Source of the DNA: CBDDRG01 sp051306415
GTDB taxonomy: Bacteria > Pseudomonadota > Gammaproteobacteria > Pseudomonadales > Porticoccaceae
Assembly: GCA_051306415.1 (NCBI GenBank)
Contig: JBPPNE010000363.1
Coordinates: 1-26,983 of the forward strand
Length of the DNA stretch: 26,983 bases
Reading direction: 5' to 3'
Part shown: piece by piece, positions 15,830 through 23,557 of the stretch
How the letters are laid out: every line of letters begins with the position of its first letter
Position numbering within the stretch: the stretch's first letter is position 1
Notes under the pieces: model-generated
Told to the model about the DNA's origin: nothing
The model's input: the letters and a program-made list of their open reading frames with translations, nothing else
Databases searched by the model: none
Translations under genes and position numbers: made by a program

Positions 15830-15861
15830 GCACTTTGCTCCTGAATTACTTAAATAACGCG

Positions 15862-15875
15862 CCGAGCCGACTCGG
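15862..15875 (-). other. Small hairpin in the rpsM leader
   Basis: CCGAG/CTCGG (15862-15866, 15871-15875) with a 4-nt loop lies 33-46 nt before the rpsM start. A second inverted repeat, GCCCT/AGGGC (15902-15906, 15911-15915), overlaps the likely transcription start. In E. coli this leader folds into a pseudoknot bound by S4; whether these stems play that part is unproven. Confidence 0.35.
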
Positions 15876-15919
15876 ACGATAAACGAACGTTGGACTCGTC
15901 AGCCCTAAAAAGGGCGCGA

Positions 15920-15948
15920 AGAATAGCCGTCGCAGCCCCAAAAATCAA
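15920..15948 (-). promoter_or_regulatory. Promoter of the alpha operon (rpsM)
   Basis: Minus strand TTGATT (-35, forward 15943-15948) and TATTCT (-10, forward 15920-15925) are separated by exactly 17 bp; each matches four of six consensus bases. The start would fall near 15913, giving a leader of about 84 nt before rpsM. It occupies the 137-bp rpmJ-rpsM gap, where E. coli also has its alpha promoter. Confidence 0.65.
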
Positions 15949-15966
15949 CTGACCGGGATCTTTCAA

Positions 15967-16083
15967 TCAGCCCTGACGTTGCTTGTGGCGTGGTTCGACG
16001 GCACAAATCACCCGAATCACGCCTTTGCGCTTAACCATCTTGCAGTTGCGGCAGATCTTTTTTACCGATGCACGTACTTTCAT
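15967..16083 (-). CDS. rpmJ: 50S ribosomal protein L36
   Basis: This is a 38-residue protein of the large subunit that stabilises 23S rRNA near the peptidyl-transferase region. It reads MKVRASVKKICRNCKMVK, then RKGVIRVICAVEPRHKQRQG. Three cysteines and a histidine (CxxC...C...H) make it the zinc-binding C+ form. The start is the internal ATG at 16083, preceded by GGGTAGCTGAC. The longer reading to 16293 only runs back through the secY end. It lies 20 bp after secY, the normal place at the end of the spc group. Confidence 0.97.
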   Translation of the reverse strand: MKVRASVKKICRNCKMVKRKGVIRVICAVEPRHKQRQG

Positions 16084-16103
16084 GTCAGCTACCCAATTTC
16101 CGA

Positions 16104-17432
16104 CTAACGAATTCCACCACCATAACCTTTCATGTTGGCCTTTTTCATCACCGACTCGTACTGGTGAGACATCAGGTAGGACTGCACCTGAGCCATAAAA
16201 TCCATGGTCACCACCACGGCGATCAGCAGCGAAGTGCCGCCGAGATAAAACGGCACATTGAAATACACATTGAGAAACTGCGGTAGCAGGCACACACCGG
16301 TGATGTAAAGAGCGCCGACCATGGTCAGGCGGGTAACCACGCCATCAATGTACTTGGCGGTCTGGTCACCCGGTCGAAAACCGGTCAGATAGGCCCCACC
16401 CCGCTTGAGATTCTCTGCCACTTCCTTCGGATTGAACGTCAGTGCCGTATAGAAGAAGCAGAAGAAAATTATCAAGCCTGCAAACAGCAACACGTGAAGC
16501 GGCTGCCCTGGCCCGAGGAAGAGCGCGACATCCTGCAACCAATCGGGAGCGCCGGCGCCCTGCCCAAACATTGCTGCCAGAGTCGACGGAAACAACAACA
16601 TGCTACTCGCGAATATCGCCGGAATAACGCCCGCCATATTGACCTTCAGTGGCAGATGACTGGTCTGCGCACCATAGGTATTCCTGCCCTGCTGACGCTG
16701 GGCGTAATTCACCGTGATGCGACGTTGACCGCGTTCGATGAAAACCACAAAGTAAACTACTGCAACGGCAAGCACGCCTACGACCAACAATACCAGGATA
16801 TTCAGGTCACCTTGTCGCGCGGATTCAAACGCCTGCCCCAAAGCGCTGGGTAAACCCGCAACGATGCCCGCGAAAATCAGCATCGAAATGCCGTTACCCA
16901 CCCCTCGCTCGGTGATCTGCTCTCCGAGCCACATCATAAACACCGCACCAGTCACCAGGGACGTGATGGAAATCAGGAAAAATGTGGGCCCCACGTAATA
17001 GGCCAGCCCTTGTCCGGCGAGCCCATAAGCCATTCCCGCACCCTGGATGAACGCCAACAGCACAGTGCCATAGCGGGTGTATTGGGTAATTTTCCGACGC
17101 CCCGCATCGCCTTCCTTCTTCAACTGTTCCAACACAGGCATCACCGTACTCATCAGCTGCATGATGATGGATGCCGAAATGTAGGGCATTATGCCGAGCG
17201 CAAGAATGCTCATGCGCTCCAATGCGCCGCCGGAAAACATATTGAACATGCCAAGAATTGTGCCCTGGCTCTGATTGAACAGACTGGCGACTTTATCCGG
17301 ATTGATTCCGGGCACCGGGATATGAGTACCAATCCGATAGATGACAATCGCGAGCAGCAAAAAGCGAAGGCGAGCCCAGAGCTCGCCCAAACCTTTTTGA
17401 CCGCTCAGTGGCGGAATCGCTGCCCTTGCCAT
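16104..17432 (-). CDS. secY: Preprotein translocase channel subunit SecY
   Basis: SecY forms the membrane channel of the SecYEG translocon for exported and inner-membrane proteins. The 442-residue protein has about ten hydrophobic helices. Landmarks include GLGELWARLRFLLLAIVIYRIG with the plug-proximal HIPVPGI, the SGGALERMSILALGIMPYISASI region, MWLGEQITERGVGNGISMLIF, FNPKEVAENLKRGGAYLTGFRPG in a cytoplasmic loop, and GTSLLIAVVVTMDF in the last helix. It sits between rplO (8 bp) and rpmJ (20 bp), so SecY is made in step with ribosomal proteins. Confidence 0.98.
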   Translation of the reverse strand: MARAAIPPLSGQKGLGELWARLRFLLLAIVIYRIGTHIPVPGINPDKVASLFNQSQGTILGMFNMFSGGALERMSILALGIMPYISASIIMQLMSTVMPVLEQLKKEGDAGRRKITQYTRYGTVLLAFIQGAGMAYGLAGQGLAYYVGPTFFLISITSLVTGAVFMMWLGEQITERGVGNGISMLIFAGIVAGLPSALGQAFESARQGDLNILVLLVVGVLAVAVVYFVVFIERGQRRITVNYAQRQQGRNTYGAQTSHLPLKVNMAGVIPAIFASSMLLFPSTLAAMFGQGAGAPDWLQDVALFLGPGQPLHVLLFAGLIIFFCFFYTALTFNPKEVAENLKRGGAYLTGFRPGDQTAKYIDGVVTRLTMVGALYITGVCLLPQFLNVYFNVPFYLGGTSLLIAVVVTMDFMAQVQSYLMSHQYESVMKKANMKGYGGGIR

Positions 17433-17440
17433 CAGTCTGC

Positions 17441-17878
17441 TTATGCTTCCACTTTCCCGCCGGCCGCTTCAACTGCGGCCCGCGCACCTTTGGTGATCGC
17501 CAGCCCCTTGATGGTGACTGCTCTATCCAGCTCCCCGGAGAGGAAGATTTTGGCGCGACTGATGGTCGCATTGATCAGCCCTGCCTGACGCAGAGCGGCA
17601 AGGTCGATCACATCGACACCTATCACCTTCGCCAATTCGCCAAGGCGAATTTCCGCGGAGACGCGGGCAATCCGCGAGGTAAAGCCATACTTCGGCAACC
17701 GCCGCTGCAAGGGCATCTGACCGCCCTCGAATCCCGGCTTGACGCTGCCACCGGAGCGAGCCTTCTGGCCCTTGTGGCCACGGCCAGCAGTCTTGCCAAG
17801 GCCACTGCCAATACCACGCCCCACCCGCTTCGCAGAGGTCACGCGACCCGGAGCGGGCCGCAATGTATTCAGCCGCAT
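17441..17878 (-). CDS. rplO: 50S ribosomal protein L15
   Basis: L15 is a late assembly protein of the large subunit that threads deep into 23S rRNA. The 145-residue protein starts MRLNTLRPAPGRVTSAKRVG. It has the Gly/Arg-rich extension GRGIGSGLGKTAGRGHKGQKAR and the globular C-terminal part ending TKGARAAVEAAGGKVEA. Its ATG shares one base with the rpmD stop (TAATG), so the two are probably translationally coupled. secY follows after 8 bp. Confidence 0.98.
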   Translation of the reverse strand: MRLNTLRPAPGRVTSAKRVGRGIGSGLGKTAGRGHKGQKARSGGSVKPGFEGGQMPLQRRLPKYGFTSRIARVSAEIRLGELAKVIGVDVIDLAALRQAGLINATISRAKIFLSGELDRAVTIKGLAITKGARAAVEAAGGKVEA

Positions 17879-18066
17879 TACTCGCCCTCCACCTTGACCA
17901 TGTAGTAGACCTTGTTGATCATACCCCTCACGGCCGGGGTATCCTCCAGCTCGACCGTGTGGCCGATGCGGCGGAGGCCGAGGCCGAGGAGACAGGCAAT
18001 ATGGCCTGGCAGACGCCCTATCTTGCTGCGCACCTGGGTAACTTTAACCTTGCTTGCATTCGCCAT
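17878..18066 (-). CDS. rpmD: 50S ribosomal protein L30
   Basis: L30 is a small protein on the large-subunit surface near 5S rRNA. The 62-residue protein starts MANASKVKVTQVRSKIGRLP and contains LLGLGLRRIGHTVELEDTPAVRGMINKV, the family signature. I chose the ATG at 18066 because AGGTAG lies 7 bp upstream; the TTG two codons earlier (18072) is too close to that site. Its stop overlaps the rplO start by one base, and rpsE lies 51 bp upstream. Confidence 0.97.
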   Translation of the reverse strand: MANASKVKVTQVRSKIGRLPGHIACLLGLGLRRIGHTVELEDTPAVRGMINKVYYMVKVEGE

Positions 18067-18117
18067 TATCAAACTACCTGTATCACCGGGCCGCTACACC
18101 GGAATCGAGCATGTGTT

Positions 18118-18630
18118 TCAACCGAGGATGTCAGCCACCGACTTGCCGCGCTTGGCGGCAATGGACTCGGGCGCGTGCATCGATTGCAGGCCCCGAAAGG
18201 TCGCACGCACCACATTGACTGGGTTCGTCGAGCCATAGCATTTGGCCAACACGTTCTGTACACCAGCCAGTTCCAGTACCGCCCGCATCGCGCCACCGGC
18301 GATAATCCCAGTTCCGTCAGACGCTGGCTGCATATAAATTTTCGATGCCCCGTGACTGGCCTTGATGGGATACTGCAACGTGCGCCCATGGAGGTCGACC
18401 TGGATCATATTGCGGCGGGCCGACTCCATCGCCTTCTGAATAGCCAGCGGTACTTCCCGAGCCTTGCCACGACCAAAGCCGACACGGCCGTTGCCATCGC
18501 CCACTACGGTCAGCGCGGTAAAGGCAAAAATACGGCCGCCCTTGACAGTTTTCGCCACCCGATTCACTTGTACCAGTTTCTCCATCAACCCTTCGTTGGG
18601 ATCGACCTCTCGCGGGTTATTCTTAGCCAT
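18118..18630 (-). CDS. rpsE: 30S ribosomal protein S5
   Basis: S5 lies at the mRNA entry side of the 30S subunit and influences decoding accuracy. The 170-residue protein has the N-terminal S5 double-stranded-RNA-binding-like domain (MEKLVQVNRVAKTVKGGRIF, VGDGNGRVGFGRGKAREVPLA). The C-terminal domain has GTGIIAGGAMRAVLELAGVQNVLAKCYGS and NPVNVVRATFRGL. The PIKASHGAS stretch is normal. Spacings of 10 bp to rplR and 51 bp to rpmD are ordinary for this cluster. Confidence 0.98.
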   Translation of the reverse strand: MAKNNPREVDPNEGLMEKLVQVNRVAKTVKGGRIFAFTALTVVGDGNGRVGFGRGKAREVPLAIQKAMESARRNMIQVDLHGRTLQYPIKASHGASKIYMQPASDGTGIIAGGAMRAVLELAGVQNVLAKCYGSTNPVNVVRATFRGLQSMHAPESIAAKRGKSVADILG

Positions 18631-18640
18631 GATTCAACCC

Positions 18641-19000
18641 TTAGAATTCCAATCCGGCCGCGCGCGCTGCATCTGCCAACGCTTTGACCCGACCGTGATA
18701 CTTGAAGCCACTACGGTCGAATGCGACCCGGGTGACACCTACTTGTTTGGCGCGCTCTGCAATCAAGGTTCCCACTGACCCGGCGGTATCAACATTGCCA
18801 CGGTTGCCGGCGGCACGCAGGCTACTGTCCAGCGTCGATGCACTGGCCACAACGCTATCCCCACAATCGTTGACGGCAATCACTTGCGCATAGATATGCC
18901 GAGGGGTGCGGTAAACACACAACCGCGTCGTACCCAGTTCGCGAATTTTTGCTCGTGTCCGGCGGGCACGGCGCAAACGGACTTGTTTCTTGTCGCTCAT
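18641..19000 (-). CDS. rplR: 50S ribosomal protein L18
   Basis: L18 binds 5S rRNA together with L5 and L25 and docks it in the central protuberance. The 119-residue protein starts MSDKKQVRLRRARRTRAKIR. It contains RLCVYRTPRHIYAQVIA, the invariant FDRSGFKYHGRVKALADAAR block, and ends GLEF. It follows rplF by 12 bp and precedes rpsE by 10 bp. No irregularity is seen. Confidence 0.98.
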   Translation of the reverse strand: MSDKKQVRLRRARRTRAKIRELGTTRLCVYRTPRHIYAQVIAVNDCGDSVVASASTLDSSLRAAGNRGNVDTAGSVGTLIAERAKQVGVTRVAFDRSGFKYHGRVKALADAARAAGLEF

Positions 19001-19012
19001 AATGGTGACCTG

Positions 19013-19552
19013 TTACTTCTTCTTGGCTTCTTTGCGATGCACCTGCTCATTCGCATAGCGAACCCCCTTGCCCTTGTAGGGTTCAGGCGGACGGAACGCG
19101 CGAATCTCGGCCGCGACCTGTCCCAACAGCTGCTTATCTGCCGCCTTCAGTACCACTTCGGTCTGGCTCGGCGTCTCGGCACTGACGCCCTCTGGCAAGT
19201 CGTACTCCAGCGGGTGAGAAAATCCTAATGTCAGATTGACCTTCTTGCCCTGAGCTTGGGCGCGGTAGCCAACACCCACCAGCTGAAGCCGTTTTTCAAA
19301 ACCTTCGCTGACTCCAATGATCATGTTGTTGACCAGTGACCGTGTAGTGCCGGCGAGCGCGCTTGACGTTTTATCGCTATTCCGTGGCTCGAACCGCAAC
19401 AAACCATCGTCAACCCCCTGGCTCACCGTCACTGATGGGTGCACCGCCATCGCCAGCTGCCCTTTGCTCCCTTTAACAGAGATAGTGCCGGGCGCAAGCG
19501 TAATCTGAACACCTTTAGGAACCGCGACTGGATTTTTAGCTACTCTAGACAT
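19013..19552 (-). CDS. rplF: 50S ribosomal protein L6
   Basis: L6 lies beside the factor-binding site and the sarcin-ricin loop, and is needed for EF-G and EF-Tu work. The 179-residue protein starts MSRVAKNPVAVPKGVQITL. It consists of two repeated L6 domains (about 11-80 and 90-165) and ends with the signature RAFRPPEPYKGKGVRYANEQVHRKEAKKK. It is placed between rpsH (13 bp) and rplR (12 bp), as in E. coli. Confidence 0.98.
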   Translation of the reverse strand: MSRVAKNPVAVPKGVQITLAPGTISVKGSKGQLAMAVHPSVTVSQGVDDGLLRFEPRNSDKTSSALAGTTRSLVNNMIIGVSEGFEKRLQLVGVGYRAQAQGKKVNLTLGFSHPLEYDLPEGVSAETPSQTEVVLKAADKQLLGQVAAEIRAFRPPEPYKGKGVRYANEQVHRKEAKKK

Positions 19553-19565
19553 CTCAACTGTCCCG

Positions 19566-19958
19566 TTAAAAAACTGTGCAGAGCACCTCTCCGCCTAACC
19601 CTGCTGCTCTCGCAGCCCTGTCCGTCATCACGCCTTTACTCGTCGACACCACAGCAATGCCGAGGCCACCGCGAATCTTGGGCAGCTGAGTAACGCCAGC
19701 ATAGCGACGCAGCCCCGGACGGCTGATCCGATCGATTTCGCCGATGACCGGCTTACCCTCAAAATACTTCAGGTTGATCGACAGCTCCGCCTTGATGCCG
19801 TCGCTAACGCTGTAACCCAGAATGTAGCCTTCGTCTTTCAGGACTTGAGCCACCGCAACCTTCAGCTTCGCAGACGGCATGGTCACTACGGGCTTGCCGC
19901 GAGCGTGGGCGTTACGGATACGGGTCAGCATATCGGCCAGTGGATCCTGCATGCTCAT
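19566..19958 (-). CDS. rpsH: 30S ribosomal protein S8
   Basis: S8 binds helix 21 of 16S rRNA early in assembly and, in E. coli, represses the spc operon by binding a mimic of that helix near rplE. The 130-residue protein begins MSMQDPLADMLTRIRNA and ends with the C-terminal motif KIRGGLGIAVVSTSKGVMTDRAAR...GGEVLCTVF. The first ATG (19958) gives MSMQDP as in E. coli, and a second ATG follows two codons on. The 43-bp gap to rpsN is longer than average here. Confidence 0.98.
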   Translation of the reverse strand: MSMQDPLADMLTRIRNAHARGKPVVTMPSAKLKVAVAQVLKDEGYILGYSVSDGIKAELSINLKYFEGKPVIGEIDRISRPGLRRYAGVTQLPKIRGGLGIAVVSTSKGVMTDRAARAAGLGGEVLCTVF

Positions 19959-20001
19959 TGCCTTCTCCTACTCACTAAACTGCTCAATTGATTACCAATG
20001 A

Positions 20002-20307
20002 CTACCAGCTCGCCTTGACCAGACCGGGGACATCACCACGCATTGCCGCTTCTCGCAGCTTGTGGCGGCACAAGCCAAACTTGCGATAGACGCCTCTGGG
20101 TCGCCCGGTGATCCGGCAGCGATTACGCTGGCGCACCGGACTGGCGTCACGCGGCAACTTTTGCAGCTTCTGCTGGGCGTCCCAACGATCCTCGTCACCG
20201 GTGTTGACATCCATGACAAGGGCTTTCAGACGAGCACGTTTCTGCGCATATTTGGCCACGGTTTCGGTGCGCTTCTTCTCGCGTTCGATCATGGATGTCT
20301 TGGCCAT
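20002..20307 (-). CDS. rpsN: 30S ribosomal protein S14 (long form)
   Basis: S14 is a late-assembling protein of the 30S head. This is the 101-residue long form typical of proteobacteria, not the 61-residue zinc-binding form. It starts MAKTSMIEREKKRTETVAKY, has the Pseudomonas-like LQKLPRDASPVRQRNRC and ITGRPRGVYRKFGLCRHKLREAAMRG, and ends KASW. Two cysteines occur but not the CxxC-CxxC zinc motif. It starts 7 bp after rplE. Confidence 0.98.
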   Translation of the reverse strand: MAKTSMIEREKKRTETVAKYAQKRARLKALVMDVNTGDEDRWDAQQKLQKLPRDASPVRQRNRCRITGRPRGVYRKFGLCRHKLREAAMRGDVPGLVKASW

Positions 20308-20314
20308 GGTGCCA

Positions 20315-20854
20315 TCAACCTCTCAGGGGGAAACTGAATGCGCGCAATAGCGCACGACCTTCATCGTCATTGCGCGCGGTAGTCGTAATGGTGATATCCA
20401 AACCCCGCAACATATCGACCTTGTCATAATCGATTTCCGGGAAAATAATCTGCTCACTGACACCCATCGCAAAATTGCCACGGCCGTCAAACGATTTCGG
20501 ACTGATGCCGCGAAAATCCCGGATACGAGGAATCGCAATACTGATCAGCCGCTCAAGGAACTCATACATGCGCTCACTGCGCAACGTCACCTTGCAACCA
20601 ATCGGCCAGCCTTCGCGAACTTTAAAGCCGGCAATGGATTTGCGCGCCAACGTGATCACCGGCTTCTGGCCGGCAATGGCCTGGAGATCATTGACGGCAT
20701 TTTCCAGCACCTTCTTGTCAGCTATCGCTTCCCCGACACCCATGTTCAGAGTGATCTTGGTGATCCGTGGTACTTCCATCACATTGGCCAATCCCAATTC
20801 GTCTTTCAACTTTGGGACCAACTCATTGCGGTAAATGTCTCTCAGCTTTGCCAT
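20315..20854 (-). CDS. rplE: 50S ribosomal protein L5
   Basis: L5 binds 5S rRNA in the central protuberance and touches S13 and the P-site tRNA. The 179-residue protein shows NVMEVPRITKITLNMGVGEA, TLARKSIAGFKVREGWPIGCKVTLR and the C-terminal DYDKVDMLRGLDITITTTARNDDEGRALL, all standard. It sits 14 bp after rplX. In E. coli the S8 translational operator overlaps the start of this gene; I did not find a convincing equivalent by eye. Confidence 0.98.
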   Translation of the reverse strand: MAKLRDIYRNELVPKLKDELGLANVMEVPRITKITLNMGVGEAIADKKVLENAVNDLQAIAGQKPVITLARKSIAGFKVREGWPIGCKVTLRSERMYEFLERLISIAIPRIRDFRGISPKSFDGRGNFAMGVSEQIIFPEIDYDKVDMLRGLDITITTTARNDDEGRALLRAFSFPLRG

Positions 20855-20868
20855 GTCAGTGCATCCCG

Positions 20869-21192
20869 TTAGACGTCGACGGCTTCGCCGTTGGACTTGA
20901 ATACGCGAATCTTCTTGCCGTCCTCAAGAGTCTTACATCCAATCCGATCCGGCCTCCTCGTCGCCGTATTAAAAACAGCGACGTTGGAGGACTGGATGGG
21001 TGACTCCTTCTCGATGATGCCACCGGGGATACCCATCTGCGGATTGGGTTTCTGGTGTTTCTTGATCATTTGTACGCCAGACACCATCAGCCGCCCGTCG
21101 CCGAGCACTCGCAGCACCTTGCCACGCTTGCCCTTGTCGCGACCCGCGATGACGATAACCTCGTCATTACGCTTAATTTTGCTCATTGCCAT
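20869..21192 (-). CDS. rplX: 50S ribosomal protein L24
   Basis: L24 is an assembly initiator that binds the 5' end of 23S rRNA and later lines the exit-tunnel mouth. The 107-residue protein has a KOW motif (KRNDEVIVIAGRDKGKRGKVL) and ends KIRVFKSNGEAVDV. I took the first ATG (21192, MAMSKIK) because GGTGGGG lies 8 bp upstream; the ATG at 21186 is also possible. It follows rplN by 18 bp. Confidence 0.97.
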   Translation of the reverse strand: MAMSKIKRNDEVIVIAGRDKGKRGKVLRVLGDGRLMVSGVQMIKKHQKPNPQMGIPGGIIEKESPIQSSNVAVFNTATRRPDRIGCKTLEDGKKIRVFKSNGEAVDV

Positions 21193-21210
21193 TGTATAAA
21201 CCCCACCCGC

Positions 21211-21579
21211 CTAAAGTACTTCAGGCGCTAGTGAAATGATTTTCATGAACCGTTCGCCCCGCAGCTCCCGAGTCACCGGCCCAAAGATACGGGTACCGAT
21301 GGGCGCCAGCTGGTTATTCAGCAGAACCGCCGCGTTATCATCGAACTTAATCAAGCTCCCATCCTGCCGGCGAACGCCCTTCTTGGTACGCACCACGACG
21401 GCATTCATCACCTGCCCTTTTTTGACCTTGCCGCGAGGAATCGCTTCCTTCACGCTCACCTTGATGATGTCGCCCACCCCGGCATAACGGCGGTGAGAAC
21501 CCCCCAAAACCTTGATGCACATGACGCGACGCGCGCCACTGTTATCCGCGACTTCCAGATAAGTTTGTGTCTGTATCAT
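21211..21579 (-). CDS. rplN: 50S ribosomal protein L14
   Basis: L14 sits at the subunit interface, forms bridge B8 and is where the silencing factor RsfS docks. The 122-residue protein starts MIQTQTYLEVADNSGARRVM and has the signature KVKKGQVMNAVVVRTKKGVRRQDG and GTRIFGPVTRELRGERFMKI. A GGAG box lies six bases before the ATG. In E. coli the spc promoter lies upstream; here only 37 bp separate it from rpsQ, with no promoter visible. Confidence 0.98.
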   Translation of the reverse strand: MIQTQTYLEVADNSGARRVMCIKVLGGSHRRYAGVGDIIKVSVKEAIPRGKVKKGQVMNAVVVRTKKGVRRQDGSLIKFDDNAAVLLNNQLAPIGTRIFGPVTRELRGERFMKIISLAPEVL

Positions 21580-21616
21580 CGCTGCTCTCCAAAGAAACTG
21601 TTACTACACATGGAGC

Positions 21617-21877
21617 TCAGGCCTCGACCGCGCGCTCAAGGATATTGACGAGTTTCCACGATTTCGTCTTTGACAGCGGCCGGGTTTCCGAGATCATCAC
21701 CAGATCACCGATGCGGCACTGATTGTCTTCATCGTGCGCCTTCATCTTGGTAGAGCGGGTAATAATCTTGCCGTAAACCGGGTGTTTGACCCGGCGCTCG
21801 ATCAATACCGTAATGGTTTTGTTCATTTTATCGCTGACCACTCGTCCGGACAGTGCGCGCGCGGTGTTCTCCGTCAT
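21617..21877 (-). CDS. rpsQ: 30S ribosomal protein S17
   Basis: S17 is a primary binder of the 16S 5' domain. The 86-residue protein has an OB-fold and the signature VVSDKMNKTITVLIERRVKH and GDLVMISETRPLSKTKSW. The start is one base after the rpmC stop, so the two are tightly coupled. It is the last gene of what E. coli calls the S10 operon; here the cluster runs on with a 37-bp gap. Confidence 0.98.
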   Translation of the reverse strand: MTENTARALSGRVVSDKMNKTITVLIERRVKHPVYGKIITRSTKMKAHDEDNQCRIGDLVMISETRPLSKTKSWKLVNILERAVEA

Positions 21878-21878
21878 C

Positions 21879-22070
21879 TTAATTACCTGACTTCTGCTGC
21901 AGTACTGTTCGAATCCGCGCTATGGTTCGCCGCGTCTTTTTCATTTCATGTGACTGGTTCAATTGCCCAATTGATTTTTTCATCCGCAACCTGAACTGAT
22001 TTTCAAGCTGCGCGAGCAATTCGGTGTTCAGCTCGCCAACGGTCTTGGCGCGTAGCTCGCTCGCTTTCAT
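21879..22070 (-). CDS. rpmC: 50S ribosomal protein L29
   Basis: L29 is a small two-helix protein by the tunnel exit, next to L23, and forms part of the docking site for trigger factor and SRP. The 63-residue protein starts MKASELRAKTVGELNTELLA and continues with FRLRMKKSIGQLNQSHEMKKTRRTIARI. Its ATG directly abuts the rplP stop (TAAATG), with no spacing. Confidence 0.97.
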   Translation of the reverse strand: MKASELRAKTVGELNTELLAQLENQFRLRMKKSIGQLNQSHEMKKTRRTIARIRTVLQQKSGN

Positions 22071-22484
22071 TTACATCACCGTCCGCGTTACAAAAGTGGT
22101 TTGCATCGGCAGTTTGGCCGCCGCCAGCGCGAAAGCTTCACGGGCCATCTGCTCAGTTACGCCTTCCATTTCGTAGAGAACCTTACCGGGCCGCACCTGG
22201 GCGACCCAATACTCGACGTTACCCTTACCTTTACCCATGCGGACTTCGAGGGGCTTCTCTGTCACCGGCTTGTCGGGGAACACCCGGATCCAGATCTTTC
22301 CACCCCGCTTGACGTGGCGAGTCATCGCGCGTCGCGCCGCTTCAATTTGGCGGGCAGTCAGGCGGCCGCGACCAACAGCCTTGAGTCCGTACTCGCCAAA
22401 GCTGACCTTGCTACCGCGCTGGGCAAGGCCGCGGTTGCGACCTTTCTGTTGCTTGCGGTATTTGGTACGTTTCGGTTGCAGCAT
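22071..22484 (-). CDS. rplP: 50S ribosomal protein L16
   Basis: L16 contacts the A-site tRNA elbow and organises the peptidyl-transferase region late in assembly. The 137-residue protein begins MLQPKRTKYRKQQKGRNRG, then has KRGGKIWIRVFPDKPVTEKP and VRMGKGKGNVEYWVA. The arginine of VRMGKGKG is the one hydroxylated by the YcfD/RoxA oxygenase in E. coli; it is conserved, but whether it is modified cannot be seen. It lies 23 bp after rpsC. Confidence 0.98.
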   Translation of the reverse strand: MLQPKRTKYRKQQKGRNRGLAQRGSKVSFGEYGLKAVGRGRLTARQIEAARRAMTRHVKRGGKIWIRVFPDKPVTEKPLEVRMGKGKGNVEYWVAQVRPGKVLYEMEGVTEQMAREAFALAAAKLPMQTTFVTRTVM

Positions 22485-22507
22485 ATCCCTCGACCCCTAA
22501 TCTCTAA

Positions 22508-23170
22508 TCACTTGCGGACGGCGGCCTGCTCCGGCTCTTCACCACCGAGCACCTCGCCCTTGAATATCCAAACTTTGACGCCAATGACGCCAAAGGTCGT
22601 ATTCGCTTGCGCCGTGGAATAGTCGATATCGGCCCGGAAGGTATGCAAGGGCACTCTGCCCTCTCGATACCATTCCGTGCGGGCAATTTCAGCGCCGCCC
22701 AAACGACCGCCTACCTGAATCTTGACGCCCTTGGCGCCCTGACGCATCGCATTCTGTACCGCACGTTTCATCGCCCGCCGAAACATCACCCGCCGCTCCA
22801 GCTGCTGCGCGACATTTTGGGCCACCAGCGCCGCGTCAAGATCCGGTTTACGGATCTCTTCGATATTGATATGCACAGGAACGCCCATCAGGGCCGCCAC
22901 GCCGGCACGAAGCTTGTCGACATCCTCGCCCTTTTTCCCGATCACGATACCGGGTCGAGCACTGTGAATGGTGATCTTGGCGGATGCCGACGGCCGCTCA
23001 ATATCAATCCGGCTGACCGAGGCATGGGACAATTTGTCCTGGATATACGCTCGGACACTGAGGTCGGCATTGAGCCGATCTGCGTAATTGCGCTTGTCGG
23101 CATACCAGATCGAGGTATGCTTCTTGACGATCCCCAGGCGAATACCCGTTGGATTTACCTTCTGCCCCAT
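22508..23170 (-). CDS. rpsC: 30S ribosomal protein S3
   Basis: S3 forms part of the mRNA entry helicase with S4 and S5. The 220-residue protein starts MGQKVNPTGIRLGIVKKHTS. It has a KH domain (about 40-110) with the RNA-binding GxxG as VIGKKGEDVDKL, and the C-terminal motif RMGQKVN-partner region GVKIQVGGRLGGAEIARTEW. It lacks a long acidic tail and ends EPEQAAVRK. It follows rplV by 24 bp and precedes rplP by 23 bp. Confidence 0.98.
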   Translation of the reverse strand: MGQKVNPTGIRLGIVKKHTSIWYADKRNYADRLNADLSVRAYIQDKLSHASVSRIDIERPSASAKITIHSARPGIVIGKKGEDVDKLRAGVAALMGVPVHINIEEIRKPDLDAALVAQNVAQQLERRVMFRRAMKRAVQNAMRQGAKGVKIQVGGRLGGAEIARTEWYREGRVPLHTFRADIDYSTAQANTTFGVIGVKVWIFKGEVLGGEEPEQAAVRK

Positions 23171-23194
23171 GTCAGCTCCTAAACCTTTGTCCTG

Positions 23195-23524
23195 CTACCC
23201 GGCGACTTTGACGGTGATATGGCTGGTACGCCGGGAAATCCGGTCAGCACGACCCTTGGCGCGCGGCATAACCCGCTTCAGTGTGATGCCTTCGTCCACG
23301 TAAATAGCGGATACTTTCAACTCGTCGACGTCGGCGCCTTCATTGTGCTCGGCATTGGCTATCGCCGATTCCAACACCTTCTTGACAATGGCGGCGCTCT
23401 TCAAATTACTAAAGGCAAGGATATCCAGCGCTTTCTCTACCGGCTTGCCCCGTATTTGATCCGCCAACAGGCGCGCCTTCTGGGCCGAAACCTTGGCGCC
23501 GCGCAATATCGCTGCTACTTCCAC
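23195..23524 (-). CDS. rplV: 50S ribosomal protein L22
   Basis: L22 sends a long beta-hairpin into the nascent-peptide exit tunnel and is a known site of macrolide-resistance mutations. The 109-residue protein has GAKVSAQKARLLADQIRGK and the tunnel hairpin VMPRAKGRADRISRRTSHI, which looks wild-type. The start is GTG at 23524 (MEVAAIL), with AGAGGTG upstream; no ATG in frame is available near it. rpsS lies 33 bp upstream. Confidence 0.97.
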   Translation of the reverse strand: MEVAAILRGAKVSAQKARLLADQIRGKPVEKALDILAFSNLKSAAIVKKVLESAIANAEHNEGADVDELKVSAIYVDEGITLKRVMPRAKGRADRISRRTSHITVKVAG

Positions 23525-23557
23525 CGTCGTATCACCTCTTCAATCGCTTGCTGTGCG

